64,000 nt of DNA from Halomonas huangheensis (GCF_001431725.1 NZ_CP013106.1:3100001-3164000), one strand, 5' to 3'. Shown: positions 18,020 through 27,689, numbered from the stretch's first letter. The notes: generated by a model not told the origin, from the sequence alone. Program-made: numbers and translations.

Positions 18020-18130
18020 TGAGAAAAATGTAGCGTCAGACCCTGGCGACGTCAACACCCATTTCAAAAAACGGTACAAATTGATTTCTTTTCAGGAATA
18101 GATAGAATTCAAGTCAAGGGGGACACCGCC

Positions 18131-18958
18131 ATGACCACACCGCGTATGGATACCAGAAGCATCGAGGGAGATACGCCAGCTCAACGTCTGCTGGCCTTGC
18201 TGGAAGTCATCGCCGACAAGGGGCAGTACTTCACACTGCAGAGCCTTGTGGATGAAACAGGCCTACCGAAACCAACGCTGCATCGCATGCTGCAGCAACT
18301 GGAAAACTCCGGCATGTTGCAGCGTGAGGCCGACAACCGGCACTACTGCATGGGCTCGCGACTACGCCGTCTGGCCGAAAACCTGCTGCTCAATGACACC
18401 GTGCAGGGAGCCCGCCATGCGGTGCTCGCCGAACTGGTGCGTGAGGTGGGAGAAAGCTGCAATATCACGGCGCTGTCAGGCTCCGAGGTGCTGTACCTCG
18501 ACCGGGTCGAAACATCCGCGCCGTTGCGCTTCTATCTGCATCCCGGCTCGCGAGTACCGGCTCACTGCTCTGCCAGCGGCAAACTGTTCCTCGCCCAGTT
18601 GGGGGCTACTCAGCGTCGACGCCTGCTGGCCGAGATGCCGCTGGAAAAGTTCACGCGCAACACCATCACCGATCTCGAGTCACTGGAAGAAGAGGTCGCG
18701 CTGGTCAAGAGCAACGGCTTTGCCTTCGATGATGAAGAGTTTCTGCCGGGCTTGTTGTGTATTGCGGTATTGGCGCCCAACCCGACCGGGGTCTCCAATA
18801 TAGGCCTCGCTATCCAGGCCCCGGTGATGCGCATGGACCGGGAGCGCGCCCTCGCCTGCCTTCCCGTGCTGGAACGCGCGGCAGCCGCCATCGCCCGCAT
18901 CAATCAAGGTGCACTTCCTGAAGCCACTGCAGACGAGAACACCGAAGTCAGCGGATAG
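18131..18958 (+). CDS. IclR-family transcriptional regulator
   Basis: 275 residues: winged helix at about 15-80 (LLALLEVIADKGQYFTLQSL, TGLPKPTLHRMLQQLENSGM) and an IclR effector domain with the HCSASGKLFLAQL motif and the later GLLCIAVLAPNPTG. Divergent from xsc and upstream of a class V aminotransferase on the same strand, so it could control both sulfoacetaldehyde cleavage and that aminotransferase. The IclR effector is often a small organic acid; sulfoacetaldehyde or acetyl phosphate are guesses. An AAGGGGG sequence lies about eight bases before the ATG. Confidence 0.88.
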   Translation: MTTPRMDTRSIEGDTPAQRLLALLEVIADKGQYFTLQSLVDETGLPKPTLHRMLQQLENSGMLQREADNRHYCMGSRLRRLAENLLLNDTVQGARHAVLAELVREVGESCNITALSGSEVLYLDRVETSAPLRFYLHPGSRVPAHCSASGKLFLAQLGATQRRRLLAEMPLEKFTRNTITDLESLEEEVALVKSNGFAFDDEEFLPGLLCIAVLAPNPTGVSNIGLAIQAPVMRMDRERALACLPVLERAAAAIARINQGALPEATADENTEVSG

Positions 18959-19113
18959 CACTAATGAACTCCGACGGGGCTGGCTCCAGAGCGCCATTGA
19001 CCTTATTCTCTCCACAAGGTGCTTTCCACCAGGGGCGTCGACCGCGGGCAGAACCCTGAACGTCTCGCCATTGCCGCGCGTCCCTGCTCACATAACCAAT
19101 AAGGATGACTGCC

Positions 19114-20244
19114 ATGCCTGGCCTGCTCCATGACGTCGACCCTGATGGACTGCTGGAATATTCCGTGGTCTATACCGACCGTGCACTGAATCACATGTCG
19201 CAAAGCTTTCAGGGTGTCATGCGCGATATCTCGGCAACCCTCAAGCAAGTCTACAATGCCGACTCCGTCGCCATCGTGCCGGGCAGCGGCACTTTCGGCA
19301 TGGAAGCCGTGGCACGCCAATTCGCTCACAACCGCAGCGCGCTGGTGATTCGCAATGGTTGGTTCAGCTATCGCTGGCATCAGATCCTCGAAATGGGCCG
19401 AATTCCGGCGGAGCTCAATGTCGCCAAGGCACGCCGACTCGACGAACACGATCCAGCCTCACCGTTCGCCCCGGCTCCGATCAAAGAGGTCGAGAGCCTG
19501 ATCAGCCGTACGCGTCCGGATATCGTCTTCGCTCCCCATGTCGAGACCTCTTCCGGCATGATTCTTCCCGATGATTATATCAAGCGTGTCGCCGACGCTG
19601 TGCATGCCCATGGTGGCCTGCTGGTGCTCGATTGCATTGCCTCTGGTACCGTTTGGGTGGATATGCAGGCCACGGGGGTCGACTTACTGATCAGCGCACC
19701 GCAAAAGGGTTGGAGCGGTTCACCTTGTTGCGCGATGGTGATGATGTCTGCCCTGGCTCGCGAGGTAATCGAGGAAACTACCAGCAGCAGTTTTTCTGCC
19801 GATCTGCGCAAGTGGCTATCGATCATGGAGACCTACGAAGCCGGAGGCCATGCCTATCACGCCACCCTGCCCACCGACAGCCTACGCAACCTGCGCAACA
19901 TCATGCAGGAAACCGCTGAATACGGTTTCGACAAGGTCAAGGAAGAACAATGGGCACTCGGCCAGGGGATTCGCCAGCTACTCAGCGATCGGGGACTTGG
20001 TAGCGTTGCTGCGCCAGGCTTTGAAGCCCCTGGCGTTGTTGTTTGCTATACCGGTGATGGCGGACTGGTTGCACGGTTCGCAGCTGCTGGCCTGCAGGTT
20101 GCCGCAGGGGTACCCCTGATGTGTGATGAGGGCGAAGATTTTCAGAGCTTCCGCATCGGTCTGTTCGGACTCGACAAACTGCATCACCCGGCACGCAGCA
20201 TCGACAGCTTCCAGAAGGCACTCGACCAGGTGCTCAATGCCTGA
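19114..20244 (+). CDS. Class V PLP-dependent aminotransferase (alanine-glyoxylate/AEP transaminase-like)
   Basis: 376 residues of fold-type I class V. Key parts: IVPGSGTFGMEAV (phosphate cup), VFAPHVETSSGMI, LLVLDCIASGTVW with the PLP-pyridine Asp, and the Schiff-base lysine in SAPQKGWSGSP (Lys198). The ATG at 19114 follows AAGGA by nine bases; the ATG at 19105 directly abuts that site. It follows the IclR gene by 155 bases. Relatives include alanine-glyoxylate, serine-pyruvate and 2-aminoethylphosphonate transaminases. In this place it could transaminate taurine, a related amino-sulfonate, or alanine, but classical taurine:pyruvate aminotransferase (Tpa) is class III, so this is not Tpa. Confidence 0.75.
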   Translation: MPGLLHDVDPDGLLEYSVVYTDRALNHMSQSFQGVMRDISATLKQVYNADSVAIVPGSGTFGMEAVARQFAHNRSALVIRNGWFSYRWHQILEMGRIPAELNVAKARRLDEHDPASPFAPAPIKEVESLISRTRPDIVFAPHVETSSGMILPDDYIKRVADAVHAHGGLLVLDCIASGTVWVDMQATGVDLLISAPQKGWSGSPCCAMVMMSALAREVIEETTSSSFSADLRKWLSIMETYEAGGHAYHATLPTDSLRNLRNIMQETAEYGFDKVKEEQWALGQGIRQLLSDRGLGSVAAPGFEAPGVVVCYTGDGGLVARFAAAGLQVAAGVPLMCDEGEDFQSFRIGLFGLDKLHHPARSIDSFQKALDQVLNA

Positions 20245-20280
20245 CTCGTGTTCCCGCAACCCTATTCGCCAGGAGAAATG

Positions 20281-20325
20281 TCGCTGGAAGAAGTGTCGCT
20301 GGAAGAAATATCGCGGGGAGAAATG
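20281..20325. repeat. Three 15-bp repeats after the aminotransferase gene
   Basis: TCGCTGGAAGAAGTG, TCGCTGGAAGAAATA and TCGCGGGGAGAAATG, preceded by GCCAGGAGAAATG. Each unit carries a purine-rich ribosome-site-like stretch directly before an ATG, GTG or ATA. No convincing gene follows. Confidence 0.7.
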
Positions 20326-20326
20326 A

Positions 20327-20353
20327 CAATGGGCGCCTGCATGGCGCCCATTG
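20327..20353. terminator. Bidirectional hairpin between aminotransferase and Yip1 genes
   Basis: CAATGGGCGCC and GGCGCCCATTG form a perfect 11-bp stem with a 5-base loop between convergent genes. On the minus strand it is followed by TCATTTCTC, so it is best placed to end the Yip1-type transcript and may serve both. Confidence 0.65.
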
Positions 20354-20389
20354 CATTATGCGGCGTTGTGTTTGCCGGACGGTTCGATG

Positions 20390-20995
20390 TCACGAAAGGA
20401 TCGACAGGATGATTCTCTCCCCATAGCCCCACAGTAATACGGTCATTCCCAGTAGTGCCTCGAGCACCAGGACACCGACCCCGAAGGTCGTGATGGAAAC
20501 AATGAAGCCTTCCTTCTCACTGATGTTCAGAAAGGAAGGTATGCCGATATACAACAGAAAAGCCGTATAGCAGAGACCAATAACGCCTGCGAGAAGGCAT
20601 AACCACACCAGAGGGTATATCGCTACAATTCCGCTGAGAAACATGGGAGTAGCAATATAACCCGCGAAGATGATGCACTGACTCTGGCTGGGCGGTTTGG
20701 GATAGCGTTTGGCCATGTAGCGTATGACCTTGCCGACGACATAGACCGCCGCGAGTATCGTCAAATAGAAAACGATCCCCGCCCCCAATGCATCCAGATA
20801 GCCCAGCTTGATCTGCGTCCCGCCACCAAGACTCCACCCCACTTGCGTCGTACCAATATAGGAAGCGACTACCGGAATGGCAGCCAATAACAAAACGTGA
20901 TGGGCATAAAGGTGGGTTAGCGTCTCACGTTCTTCCTTGATTGCCTTCCATTCTCGATTGGGACGGGCCATCAATCCCCAGACATGTGCCAGCAT
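20390..20995 (-). CDS. Yip1-family integral membrane protein
   Basis: 201 residues with five predicted membrane helices. The N terminus (MLAHVWGLMARPNREWKAIKEE) and helix pattern match bacterial Yip1-domain proteins of unknown job. AGGAGG lies eight bases before the ATG. It stands alone, convergent with the aminotransferase and downstream of the cyo operon terminator. No catalytic motif is visible. An inner-membrane location is expected. Confidence 0.7.
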   Translation of the reverse strand: MLAHVWGLMARPNREWKAIKEERETLTHLYAHHVLLLAAIPVVASYIGTTQVGWSLGGGTQIKLGYLDALGAGIVFYLTILAAVYVVGKVIRYMAKRYPKPPSQSQCIIFAGYIATPMFLSGIVAIYPLVWLCLLAGVIGLCYTAFLLYIGIPSFLNISEKEGFIVSITTFGVGVLVLEALLGMTVLLWGYGERIILSILS

Positions 20996-21203
20996 CGCGA
21001 CTTCCTCCTGCTACCGCAGTGATCAGATAGAGAGTTTGTTGTCGTTGGTCCTCTCTTCAGGAGTATAGAACCGAATTCAGTCTTTGCTGGATGAACCTTG
21101 GTACAAGCACAATTCCAGCGACAACCCACCACCATCGGCACCTTCTCGCAGCAACGAACCGCACCGACCTGCTGATCGGTCATGCCAGCCTCCATATACG
21201 AGA

Positions 21204-21226
21204 ACGGGCCGCACAAGGCGGCCCGT
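21204..21226 (-). terminator. Hairpin downstream of cyoE
   Basis: ACGGGCCGC, a 5-base loop, GCGGCCCGT: a perfect 9-bp G+C-rich stem 60 bases after the cyoE stop. The following minus-strand run (TCTCGTATAT) is only weakly T-rich. Likely end of the cyo operon. Confidence 0.55.
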
Positions 21227-21257
21227 CAGGAGTTGATCAGGGGATGATCACAGCTAC

Positions 21258-21304
21258 TCGAGGTTCACTAGTACATCGAGGTCCACTAGTACATCGAGGT
21301 CCAC
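21258..21304. repeat. 18-bp tandem repeats across the cyoE stop codon
   Basis: Two copies of TCGAGGT(T/C)CACTAGTACA and a partial third. The partial copy and the adjoining full copy encode the WTSMY end of CyoE and its TAG stop; the second full copy lies beyond the stop. Each full unit holds the in-frame stop, so added copies would leave the protein unchanged. Confidence 0.8.
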
Positions 21305-22176
21305 ATCGGTGTGCTGGGCATCAGCGTTGCATCGAGTGACATCATCACACTAAGAGCGGTGATGGTCAGAATCGAGATACCGAACACCTGGCGTGCCCAA
21401 CGTACGTTGTCGTCGGTGCGATAGCCCTTGGCTGCGATGTATAGCCAATAGACGCCCAGCACCAACGCCACTACGAAGTAGCCCGGCCCCGCATAGCCCG
21501 CCACACTCAGCGACAGTGCCGCGCCGATAAAGGCGAGGATGTAACCGAGAATGTGGTGCTTGGCGGTTCCGATACCACGCACGACCGGCAATACCGGAAT
21601 ATTGGCTGCGCGGTAATCTTCCATGCGGAAGATGGCGATGGCATAGGAGTGCGGCATCTGCCACAGGCAGAAGATCACCAACAGGGTCAGGGCACCGGTA
21701 TCGAAAGTCCCGCTTGCCGCACAGTAGCCGACTACCGGTGGAACTGCCCCGGAAAGGCTACCCACCAGAGTGCCGAATTCAGAATGGCGCTTCATGTAAA
21801 GGCTGTACGCCCCGACATAGATCACGAACCCAAATGCGGCCAACCCCAGCGTCAACCAGTTGGTTCCCAATGCCAGCACAACAAAACCAGCGAGGCCAAG
21901 TAGCGTGGCGAAGCGCAATGTAGCCGCCTCGCTCACTCTACCCTGCACCAATGGGCGATTGCGGGTGCGCTCCATCAAGGCATCGATGTCTTGATCGATG
22001 ACGTTGTTGAAGGCGCAACCTGACGCAATCACCAAAGCCAGTCCTACCAGCGCCGATAGAAACACCAGCGCTTCGAACTGACCCTGGGCGGCCAGGAAAT
22101 AGCCGCCCAGAACCGAGATCACATTACCGCCGATAATGCCTGGCTTGGTGATCGTGATGTAGTCCCTGATCATCAT
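21286..22176 (-). CDS. cyoE: Protoheme IX farnesyltransferase (heme O synthase)
   Basis: 296 residues from the [14 protein letters not shown] start, the same length as E. coli CyoE; a longer reading from 22230 would overlap cyoD. It shows the UbiA-type prenyltransferase motif ([20 protein letters not shown]) and a second aspartate region, with about eight helices. It farnesylates heme B to heme O for the high-spin site of the bo-type oxidase. It is last in cyoABCDE, 11 bases after cyoD. The ribosome site is weak, which suggests translation linked to cyoD. The C terminus ends in an 18-bp repeat. Confidence 0.93.
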   Translation of the reverse strand: MMIRDYITITKPGIIGGNVISVLGGYFLAAQGQFEALVFLSALVGLALVIASGCAFNNVIDQDIDALMERTRNRPLVQGRVSEAATLRFATLLGLAGFVVLALGTNWLTLGLAAFGFVIYVGAYSLYMKRHSEFGTLVGSLSGAVPPVVGYCAASGTFDTGALTLLVIFCLWQMPHSYAIAIFRMEDYRAANIPVLPVVRGIGTAKHHILGYILAFIGAALSLSVAGYAGPGYFVVALVLGVYWLYIAAKGYRTDDNVRWARQVFGISILTITALSVMMSLDATLMPSTPMWTSMY

Positions 22177-22187
22177 GTGCTTCGGCG

Positions 22188-22514
22188 TCAGCCGATCATC
22201 ATGTTGTGATGCAGGTGGTACATGATCCACAGAGAGCCTCCGATGACCAGAACCAGAATCGTCACGGTGAAGACGAACGACATGAAGTTCCAGCCTTCAT
22301 CGGCCTTGGTGTTCATGTGCATGAACATCACCAGCTGAACCAGGACCTGCGCTACCGCCGTGATGACGATGGTAAGCACCATGGCTGTAGCCCCGAAGCC
22401 GCCGCTCATGACCACACCAAAAGGGATGATGGTCAGCACGATGGACAGGATCAGACCAACAACATAGGACTTGACGCTGCCGTGGCTGTTTTCCGCGTGA
22501 GAATGTCCACTCAT
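22188..22514 (-). CDS. cyoD: Cytochrome bo quinol oxidase subunit IV
   Basis: 108 residues with a His/Ser-rich cytoplasmic start ([17 protein letters not shown]) and three helices, the size and layout of CyoD (109 in E. coli). It contains [13 protein letters not shown] and the [11 protein letters not shown] segment seen in this subunit. It assists assembly of the oxidase and has no cofactors. One base separates its start from the cyoC stop. Confidence 0.93.
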   Translation of the reverse strand: MSGHSHAENSHGSVKSYVVGLILSIVLTIIPFGVVMSGGFGATAMVLTIVITAVAQVLVQLVMFMHMNTKADEGWNFMSFVFTVTILVLVIGGSLWIMYHLHHNMMIG

Positions 22515-22515
22515 G

Positions 22516-23133
22516 TCACAGGACTCCCATCAGGTAGACGAAGGAGAAGACGCAGATCCAGACGATATCCAGGAAGTGCCAGAACAGGCTGAGGCACAGG
22601 ATACGTGGACGCGTCACGTCGGTCAGGCCTTGCGTCGACACCTGGATGACCATCACCACAATCCAGATCAGACCAAAGGTCACGTGCAGGCCGTGGGTGC
22701 CCACCAGGGTGAAGAATGCCGACAGGAAACCGCTCTTGTCAGGCCCAAAACCTTCATGGATCAGGTGCTGGAACTCATAGATCTCCATGCCTACGAAGGC
22801 TGCACCCAACACGAAAGTAATGATCAGCCACTGGCGCACCCTGGCGACAGACCCAGCGTTCATCGACAGGACTGCCATGCCGTAGGTAAAGCTCGAGAAC
22901 AACAGCAGGAAGGTCTCGACCAGAATGAACGGCAGCTCGAAGATCTCACCCGGCGTCGGGCCATCCGCCGTGCCCCTCAGGAGCACAGCGTAAGTGGCGA
23001 ACAGTGATCCGAAGATCACCAGATCGCTCATCAGATAGACCCAGAAACCGAAGAGCTTGGTGCCCGCCGTATCGTGGTGGTCGTGGTCATGCCCTTCGGC
23101 ATGACCGTCGTGGTTAAGAGTATCGGTAGCCAT
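22516..23133 (-). CDS. cyoC: Cytochrome bo quinol oxidase subunit III
   Basis: 205 residues with five helices of the COX3 fold, as in E. coli CyoC. The N terminus is His-rich ([19 protein letters not shown]), more so than usual. [14 protein letters not shown] and [21 protein letters not shown] are typical subunit III stretches. It lies two bases after the cyoB stop, within a tightly packed operon. Structural subunit in the inner membrane that stabilises subunit I. Confidence 0.93.
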   Translation of the reverse strand: MATDTLNHDGHAEGHDHDHHDTAGTKLFGFWVYLMSDLVIFGSLFATYAVLLRGTADGPTPGEIFELPFILVETFLLLFSSFTYGMAVLSMNAGSVARVRQWLIITFVLGAAFVGMEIYEFQHLIHEGFGPDKSGFLSAFFTLVGTHGLHVTFGLIWIVVMVIQVSTQGLTDVTRPRILCLSLFWHFLDIVWICVFSFVYLMGVL

Positions 23134-23135
23134 GA

Positions 23136-25118
23136 TTACGCCTGCATCTCCGCACGTTTCTGGACTTCACGCTCAATGCGCTCGACCTCAGCTGCTGGCA
23201 CGTAGTAATCAACATCATTGTTGAAGATACGCGCCATGAAAGTGGCAAAGATCGCGACACCACTGACAATAGCCAGCCACCAGATATGCCAGATCAGGGC
23301 AAAGCCAAGGACGGTAGCGAACGCACCCATCACCGGGCCTTCCCAGGTGTTCTTCGGCATGTGGATGTCCTTGTACGGGACACTGGACTTCGGTGCCTTG
23401 CCGCCGTTCTTCTGCTTCATCTCCCAGAAGGCATCCACTTCGTGGACTTCAGGCAGGTGAGCGAAGTTGTAGAACTGGGGCGGAGACGCGGTCGCCCATT
23501 CGAGAGTACGAGCGTCCCAGGGATCGCCAGTGACATCCTGGTTCTTCTCGCGATCACGGATACTGACGAACACTTGAATCAGGGTGCAGGCGATACCGCA
23601 GAGGATAACCACAGCACCACACCATGCGAAGATCATCAGCGGCTGCCAGTCACCGTTCTCGTAGGACTGCATGCGACGTACCGCACCGAAGAAGCTCAGC
23701 ACGTACAGCGGCATGAAGGCCATGTAGAAGCCGATGAACCAGCACCAGAAGGAGCGTCTGCCCCACTTATCGTCCAGCGTGAAGCCGAAGGCCTTCGGGA
23801 ACCAGTAGGTCAGGCCCGCCATCATGCCGAACACCACACCGCCGATGATGACGTTATGGAAGTGGGCGATAACGAACAGGCTGTTGTGCAGTACGAAGTT
23901 GGCTGCCGGTACGGACAGCATCACACCGGTCATTCCACCCAGAGTGAAGGTGATGATGAAGCCGATGGTCCACAGTACCGGAGCGTTGAACTCGAGACGA
24001 CCGCGGTACATGGTGAACAGCCAGTTGAACACCTTCACCCCGGTGGGGATGGCGATGATCATGGTCATGATGCCGAAGAAGGCATTGACGTTGGCACCGG
24101 CGCCCATGGTGAAGAAGTGGTGCAACCAGACGATGAATGACAGGAAGGTAATTGCCACTGTCGCCCAGACCATGGTGCCGTAACCGAACAGACGCTTGCG
24201 CGCGAAGGTTGCGATCACCTCGGAGAACACGCCGAAGGCCGGCAGAATAAGGATGTACACCTCAGGATGGCCCCAGGCCCAGATGAGGTTGACGTACATC
24301 ATCATGTTGCCACCCATATCGGTGGTAAAGAAGTGTGTTCCCAGATAGCGATCCAGAGTCAGGAACGCAATGGTTGCGGTCAGGATCGGGAAGGATGCGA
24401 TGATCAGCACGTTGGCGCACAGCGACGTCCAGGTGAAGATCGGCATGTGGAACAGCTTCATGCCCTTGGTGCGCATCTTCAGGATAGTGACGAAGAAGTT
24501 GATACCGGTCAGCGTCGTGCCGATACCCGATATCTGCAACGCCCATATCCAGTAATCCACCCCGACCCCGGGACTGTACTCCTTCCCGGATAATGGCGCG
24601 TAGGCCAACCAACCGGTAGTGGCGAACTCACCAACGAACAGCGAGATATTGACCAGCACAACACCCGCCACGAACAACCAGAAACTCAGGTTGTTGAGGA
24701 ACGGGAAGGCCACGTCACGTGCACCGATCTGCAGCGGCACCACCAGGTTCATCAGACCGATGACCATCGGCATTGCCACAAAGAAGATCATGATCACACC
24801 ATGTGCGGTGAAGATCTGATCGTAGTGATGGGGAGGCAGGAAGCCTTCAGCTCCAGCCGAGGCCAGAGCCTGCTGACTACGCATCATGAGCGCATCCGCG
24901 AAGCCACGCAGCAGCATGACCAGAGCGACGATGAAGTACATGATGCCGAGTTTCTTGTGGTCAATGGAGGTCAACCACTCACTCCACAGATATCCCCACT
25001 TTCTGAAGTAGGTAACTGCGCCCAGCACACAAAGCCCACCAAAAGCGATGGCGAGGAAAGTCGCCACCAGAATGGGCTCGTGATAGGGAATCGCATCCAG
25101 ACTGAGTTTTCCGAACAT
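23136..25118 (-). CDS. cyoB: Cytochrome bo quinol oxidase subunit I
   Basis: 660 residues, close to E. coli CyoB (663), with 14-15 helices. Heme-copper oxidase landmarks are present: [14 protein letters not shown] with the Cu-B histidine and cross-linked tyrosine, the HHFFTMG histidine pair, and HFHNVIIGG with heme ligands. It reduces oxygen to water at a heme O/Cu-B centre using ubiquinol and pumps protons. It follows cyoA by four bases. Confidence 0.96.
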   Translation of the reverse strand: MFGKLSLDAIPYHEPILVATFLAIAFGGLCVLGAVTYFRKWGYLWSEWLTSIDHKKLGIMYFIVALVMLLRGFADALMMRSQQALASAGAEGFLPPHHYDQIFTAHGVIMIFFVAMPMVIGLMNLVVPLQIGARDVAFPFLNNLSFWLFVAGVVLVNISLFVGEFATTGWLAYAPLSGKEYSPGVGVDYWIWALQISGIGTTLTGINFFVTILKMRTKGMKLFHMPIFTWTSLCANVLIIASFPILTATIAFLTLDRYLGTHFFTTDMGGNMMMYVNLIWAWGHPEVYILILPAFGVFSEVIATFARKRLFGYGTMVWATVAITFLSFIVWLHHFFTMGAGANVNAFFGIMTMIIAIPTGVKVFNWLFTMYRGRLEFNAPVLWTIGFIITFTLGGMTGVMLSVPAANFVLHNSLFVIAHFHNVIIGGVVFGMMAGLTYWFPKAFGFTLDDKWGRRSFWCWFIGFYMAFMPLYVLSFFGAVRRMQSYENGDWQPLMIFAWCGAVVILCGIACTLIQVFVSIRDREKNQDVTGDPWDARTLEWATASPPQFYNFAHLPEVHEVDAFWEMKQKNGGKAPKSSVPYKDIHMPKNTWEGPVMGAFATVLGFALIWHIWWLAIVSGVAIFATFMARIFNNDVDYYVPAAEVERIEREVQKRAEMQA

Positions 25119-25122
25119 GATA

Positions 25123-26094
25123 TTACTCCGCTGCCTCCGCGCTCATGGACTCGCCGTGAGTCTCGGCTGCTTTGCCGTGGCCGAAGCCTTCGGTATAAGC
25201 GTCGGCGTATTTCGCCGCCTGCTCAGCGTGACCGCCGCCCGCAAGGAAGCTCTTGATGATGCTCTCGTAGAGAGTCGGGGATGTTTCGGAGAAGTACTTG
25301 GTGAAATGACCTTCAGTAGGCTCGGCCAGTTCGTAGTACCCCTCTGGGAATGTCAGCGTATCGGACGATTCACGCACCTTCTCCACCCAGGCATCGAAGT
25401 CTTCCACGGACCCGACATGAGCATCGAAGTACATGTCAGCGAAGCCTGCACCGCTGTAATTGGTGGAGCGACCGCGATACACACCCTGCTCATCGGCAAT
25501 CAAGTGAACATCGTTGTCCATACCTGCCATGGCGTAGATCTGGCTGCCCAGCGCAGGAATGAAGAAGGAGTTCATGACCGAGCCGGAGGTCACGCGGAAG
25601 CGCACCGGGGTGTCCTCAGGGAATGCCAGTTCGTTGACGGTGGCAATGCCCTGCTCGGGATAGATGAACAGCCATTTCCAGTCGAGCGAGACGGCCTCGA
25701 TGACCATGGGCTCGTTCTGCCCCTCTTCAGCCTTGAGCGGCTTGTGAGGATCCAGACTGTGAGACGTATACCAGGTCAGCAGTGCAAGGAACACAATGAT
25801 GACGCAGGGAATGAACCAGACGATCGCCTCGATCTTGGTCGAATGGTGCCAATCCGGCGCATAGGTGGCGTCCTTGTTGCCCTTGCGATAACGCCAGGCG
25901 AACGCGAGAGTCAGCACAATCACCGGCACCACCACGATCTGCATCAGACCGAAGGCGGTGAGGATCAGGGTGCGCTGCTCCTGACCGATTTCCCCCTTCG
26001 GGTCCAGCAAGGCTGAACTACAGCCCGCCAATACCAGGGGCAGCGCCAGCATCAGCACAAGGCCGAGCGCGCGCAGGTAGGGATTTCTTCTCAT
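25123..26094 (-). CDS. cyoA: Cytochrome bo quinol oxidase subunit II (lipoprotein)
   Basis: 323 residues. A lipoprotein signal peptide ends in LVLAGC (Cys at about 25), followed by two helices and a periplasmic cupredoxin-like domain. The Cu-A ligands of cytochrome c oxidases are missing, as in quinol oxidases. [22 protein letters not shown] and [17 protein letters not shown] are signature stretches. The C-terminal tail is Ala/Glu/His-rich and longer than usual. First gene of cyoABCDE; a GAGG site precedes the ATG. The promoter must lie in the 493-base region upstream. Confidence 0.95.
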   Translation of the reverse strand: MRRNPYLRALGLVLMLALPLVLAGCSSALLDPKGEIGQEQRTLILTAFGLMQIVVVPVIVLTLAFAWRYRKGNKDATYAPDWHHSTKIEAIVWFIPCVIIVFLALLTWYTSHSLDPHKPLKAEEGQNEPMVIEAVSLDWKWLFIYPEQGIATVNELAFPEDTPVRFRVTSGSVMNSFFIPALGSQIYAMAGMDNDVHLIADEQGVYRGRSTNYSGAGFADMYFDAHVGSVEDFDAWVEKVRESSDTLTFPEGYYELAEPTEGHFTKYFSETSPTLYESIIKSFLAGGGHAEQAAKYADAYTEGFGHGKAAETHGESMSAEAAE

Positions 26095-26587
26095 GTAACA
26101 ACCTCGTCCGGGCTAGGAGGCGGAATATCAGAGCTCACGAGCAACGGCTCTCGTGTCGAGCCTGGGAGCCTCAGCGCAGGGACCATGTCTTACGTCGTTC
26201 AGCACTTCGTATGAGATGGTCCCGCCAACGCCTATGCACCCATGGCAAAATCCCATGCCACAACGAGAGCTCAGCCGTCGACTGGGCCGTCGATGGCAGG
26301 GACACGCTATGGAATGAGACCGGCGGTATTGTCGGCAGGCACCGAGGTCTTGAGAAGCGACGATTTGCCGCAGGGGTGTCGCACCCAAACTTGATCTGCA
26401 TTCGAAAACTTGCTCAAACCGCCATCTGACGGGGCATCCAGCCACTTCGACATGGGTGGCAGATTAGTGAAAGACCCCGACCTGGCCATGCGCAGTGTAG
26501 CGGAATCCGTACGCCTGGAACCATCACCGCAACACAGAAGTCAGAACCATTCTGTCTCCGGCCCCGAGTTTCGACAGTTCGAGCGGG
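26095..26587. other. 493-base intergenic region between cyoA and deoR
   Basis: It must hold the cyoA promoter, and the 3' end of deoR abuts its right side. I see no credible gene: short open frames on both strands show no known domain and no good ribosome site. No tandem repeat, tRNA or clear terminator was found. It could contain a long cyo leader or gene remains. Confidence 0.4.
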
Positions 26588-27358
26588 TTATACCCTGATG
26601 TCAGCAAGGCGCAGGCGACTCGGACCACGCCCCCTCAGTTCCTGATAGGCACGCCCATGAGTGACTACAACATCGATGTCATCAAGGCTGCCATAGAATG
26701 CAGAACGCAAGGTCGCCCACTTACTGTCATCGAAGACCAGAATGCGCTGCGCGGCTGTTTCCAGTGCGGCTTGCTTGGGCGCCACTTCATGGAAGTGAAA
26801 ACAGCTCAGGCCTCGATCGAGGTGCACTCCAGCCGCACTGATAAAGGCGCGATTGATGCCCAGCGCTCGAATCTGCCTGGCGATATCCTCACCTTCAAAC
26901 GACTGTGATACCGACTGATACAACCCTCCCAGTAGTATCAACCGCACGCCATCCAGCTTGCTGACCGCCTGCGCCACATTGAGCGCGTAGGTAACCACGG
27001 TCAAATCGCGCCACGCCGCCAGCTCTGAAACCATCGGCATCAGTGACGTACCACAATCAATGAACAGCGTATCGCCATCCTCGATAAAGGTTGCCGCGCT
27101 GCGACACAGCTCCCGTTTGATCTCGATGCGCTTGCCCTGCTGCTGCTGAAGATCGTAGATCGGTTGGAACTGAGGGTCATCGCGCCGCACGAGATGTCCG
27201 CCCATCAACATCAAGGGACTTTCGTGGGATGAGATATCACGCCGCAGGGTCATCTCCGAAACGCCGCACAGCATGGCAGCATCAGCCAAACGCAAGCTTC
27301 CTCCCCCGGAAAGGGCCTGAAGAAGTCGCTCCTGTCGCTCGGCACTGCGTTGGTTCAT
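26588..27358 (-). CDS. deoR: DeoR-type repressor of nucleoside catabolism
   Basis: 256 residues, like E. coli DeoR (252). Helix-turn-helix at about 20-45 (LADAAMLCGVSEMTLRRDISS), then a sugar-phosphate isomerase-like effector domain with LFIDCGTSLMP, AFISAAGVHLDRGLSCFHFHE and VFDDSKWATLRSAFYG, all close in pattern to DeoR rather than to general DeoR-family proteins. The expected inducer is deoxyribose 5-phosphate. The start at 27358 removes a 35-residue unsupported extension. It is divergent from the tsx-nupC-deo gene set, and a DeoR-like operator lies in between. Confidence 0.85.
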   Translation of the reverse strand: MNQRSAERQERLLQALSGGGSLRLADAAMLCGVSEMTLRRDISSHESPLMLMGGHLVRRDDPQFQPIYDLQQQQGKRIEIKRELCRSAATFIEDGDTLFIDCGTSLMPMVSELAAWRDLTVVTYALNVAQAVSKLDGVRLILLGGLYQSVSQSFEGEDIARQIRALGINRAFISAAGVHLDRGLSCFHFHEVAPKQAALETAAQRILVFDDSKWATLRSAFYGSLDDIDVVVTHGRAYQELRGRGPSRLRLADIRV

Positions 27359-27566
27359 CGTAGAAGTACTCCACTCACTCTTTCTTCCCCCACGGCCCTG
27401 ATTATTCAGCGACGTCAGCCCACAACAAGTGCTGGGCTGACTCCCATTTTCAGTGGCTTGCAACCGTCAGAAGACAAGCAAGCATCGAAAACGCCTGGTG
27501 CATCCCGGCACCAGCGGGAAACGATAAATTGATCAGCGTTTCCCCAAGTCCAATTCGCCAGATTCA

Positions 27567-27634
27567 ATAAGCATGTCCTGATAAGCATGCCCTGATAACC
27601 ATGCCCTGATAACCATGCCCTGATAACCATGGCC
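27567..27634. repeat. 14-bp tandem repeats between deoR and tsx
   Basis: Five units of ATAA(G/C)CATG(T/C)CCTG, the last shortened, starting at 27567, 27581, 27595, 27609 and 27623. They lie about 40 bases from the DeoR operator, on the deoR side, and do not encode a recognised protein. Confidence 0.85.
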
Positions 27635-27673
27635 AGCCAATACTCCAGCTTCCGGGGACACGGCCCAGCACAA

Positions 27674-27689
27674 TGTTAAAAAAATAACA
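27674..27689. promoter_or_regulatory. DeoR operator upstream of tsx
   Basis: TGTTAAAAAAATAACA has the same 5-base inverted halves (TGTTA/TAACA) and 6-base spacing as the E. coli DeoR operator TGTTAGAATTCTAACA. A second partial match, TGTTAGCATCATTCCA, follows at 27694, suggesting paired sites. It lies about 220 bases before the tsx start and 315 from deoR, so it may control both. The rest of the 548-base gap holds the 14-bp repeats and a G+C-rich stretch without features I can name. Confidence 0.65.

Noticed and set aside
16387..18033. Plus-strand open frame of about 548 codons opposite xsc
   Set aside because: Antisense shadow of a strongly recognised gene in G+C-rich DNA; its translation shows no domain.
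19114..20244. Taurine:pyruvate aminotransferase (Tpa)
   Set aside because: Motifs are of class V, whereas Tpa belongs to class III. The better candidate for taurine deamination is the TauXY-like pair.
20278..20412. A 44-codon small gene starting MSLEEVSLEE
   Set aside because: Ribosome-like stretch is too close to the ATG, and the frame runs through a terminator hairpin and the end of the opposite gene. Kept only as an observation.
23286..24140. Plus-strand frame of 284 codons inside cyoB
   Set aside because: Shadow of cyoB; rich in His, Glu and Gly as expected of the reverse frame.
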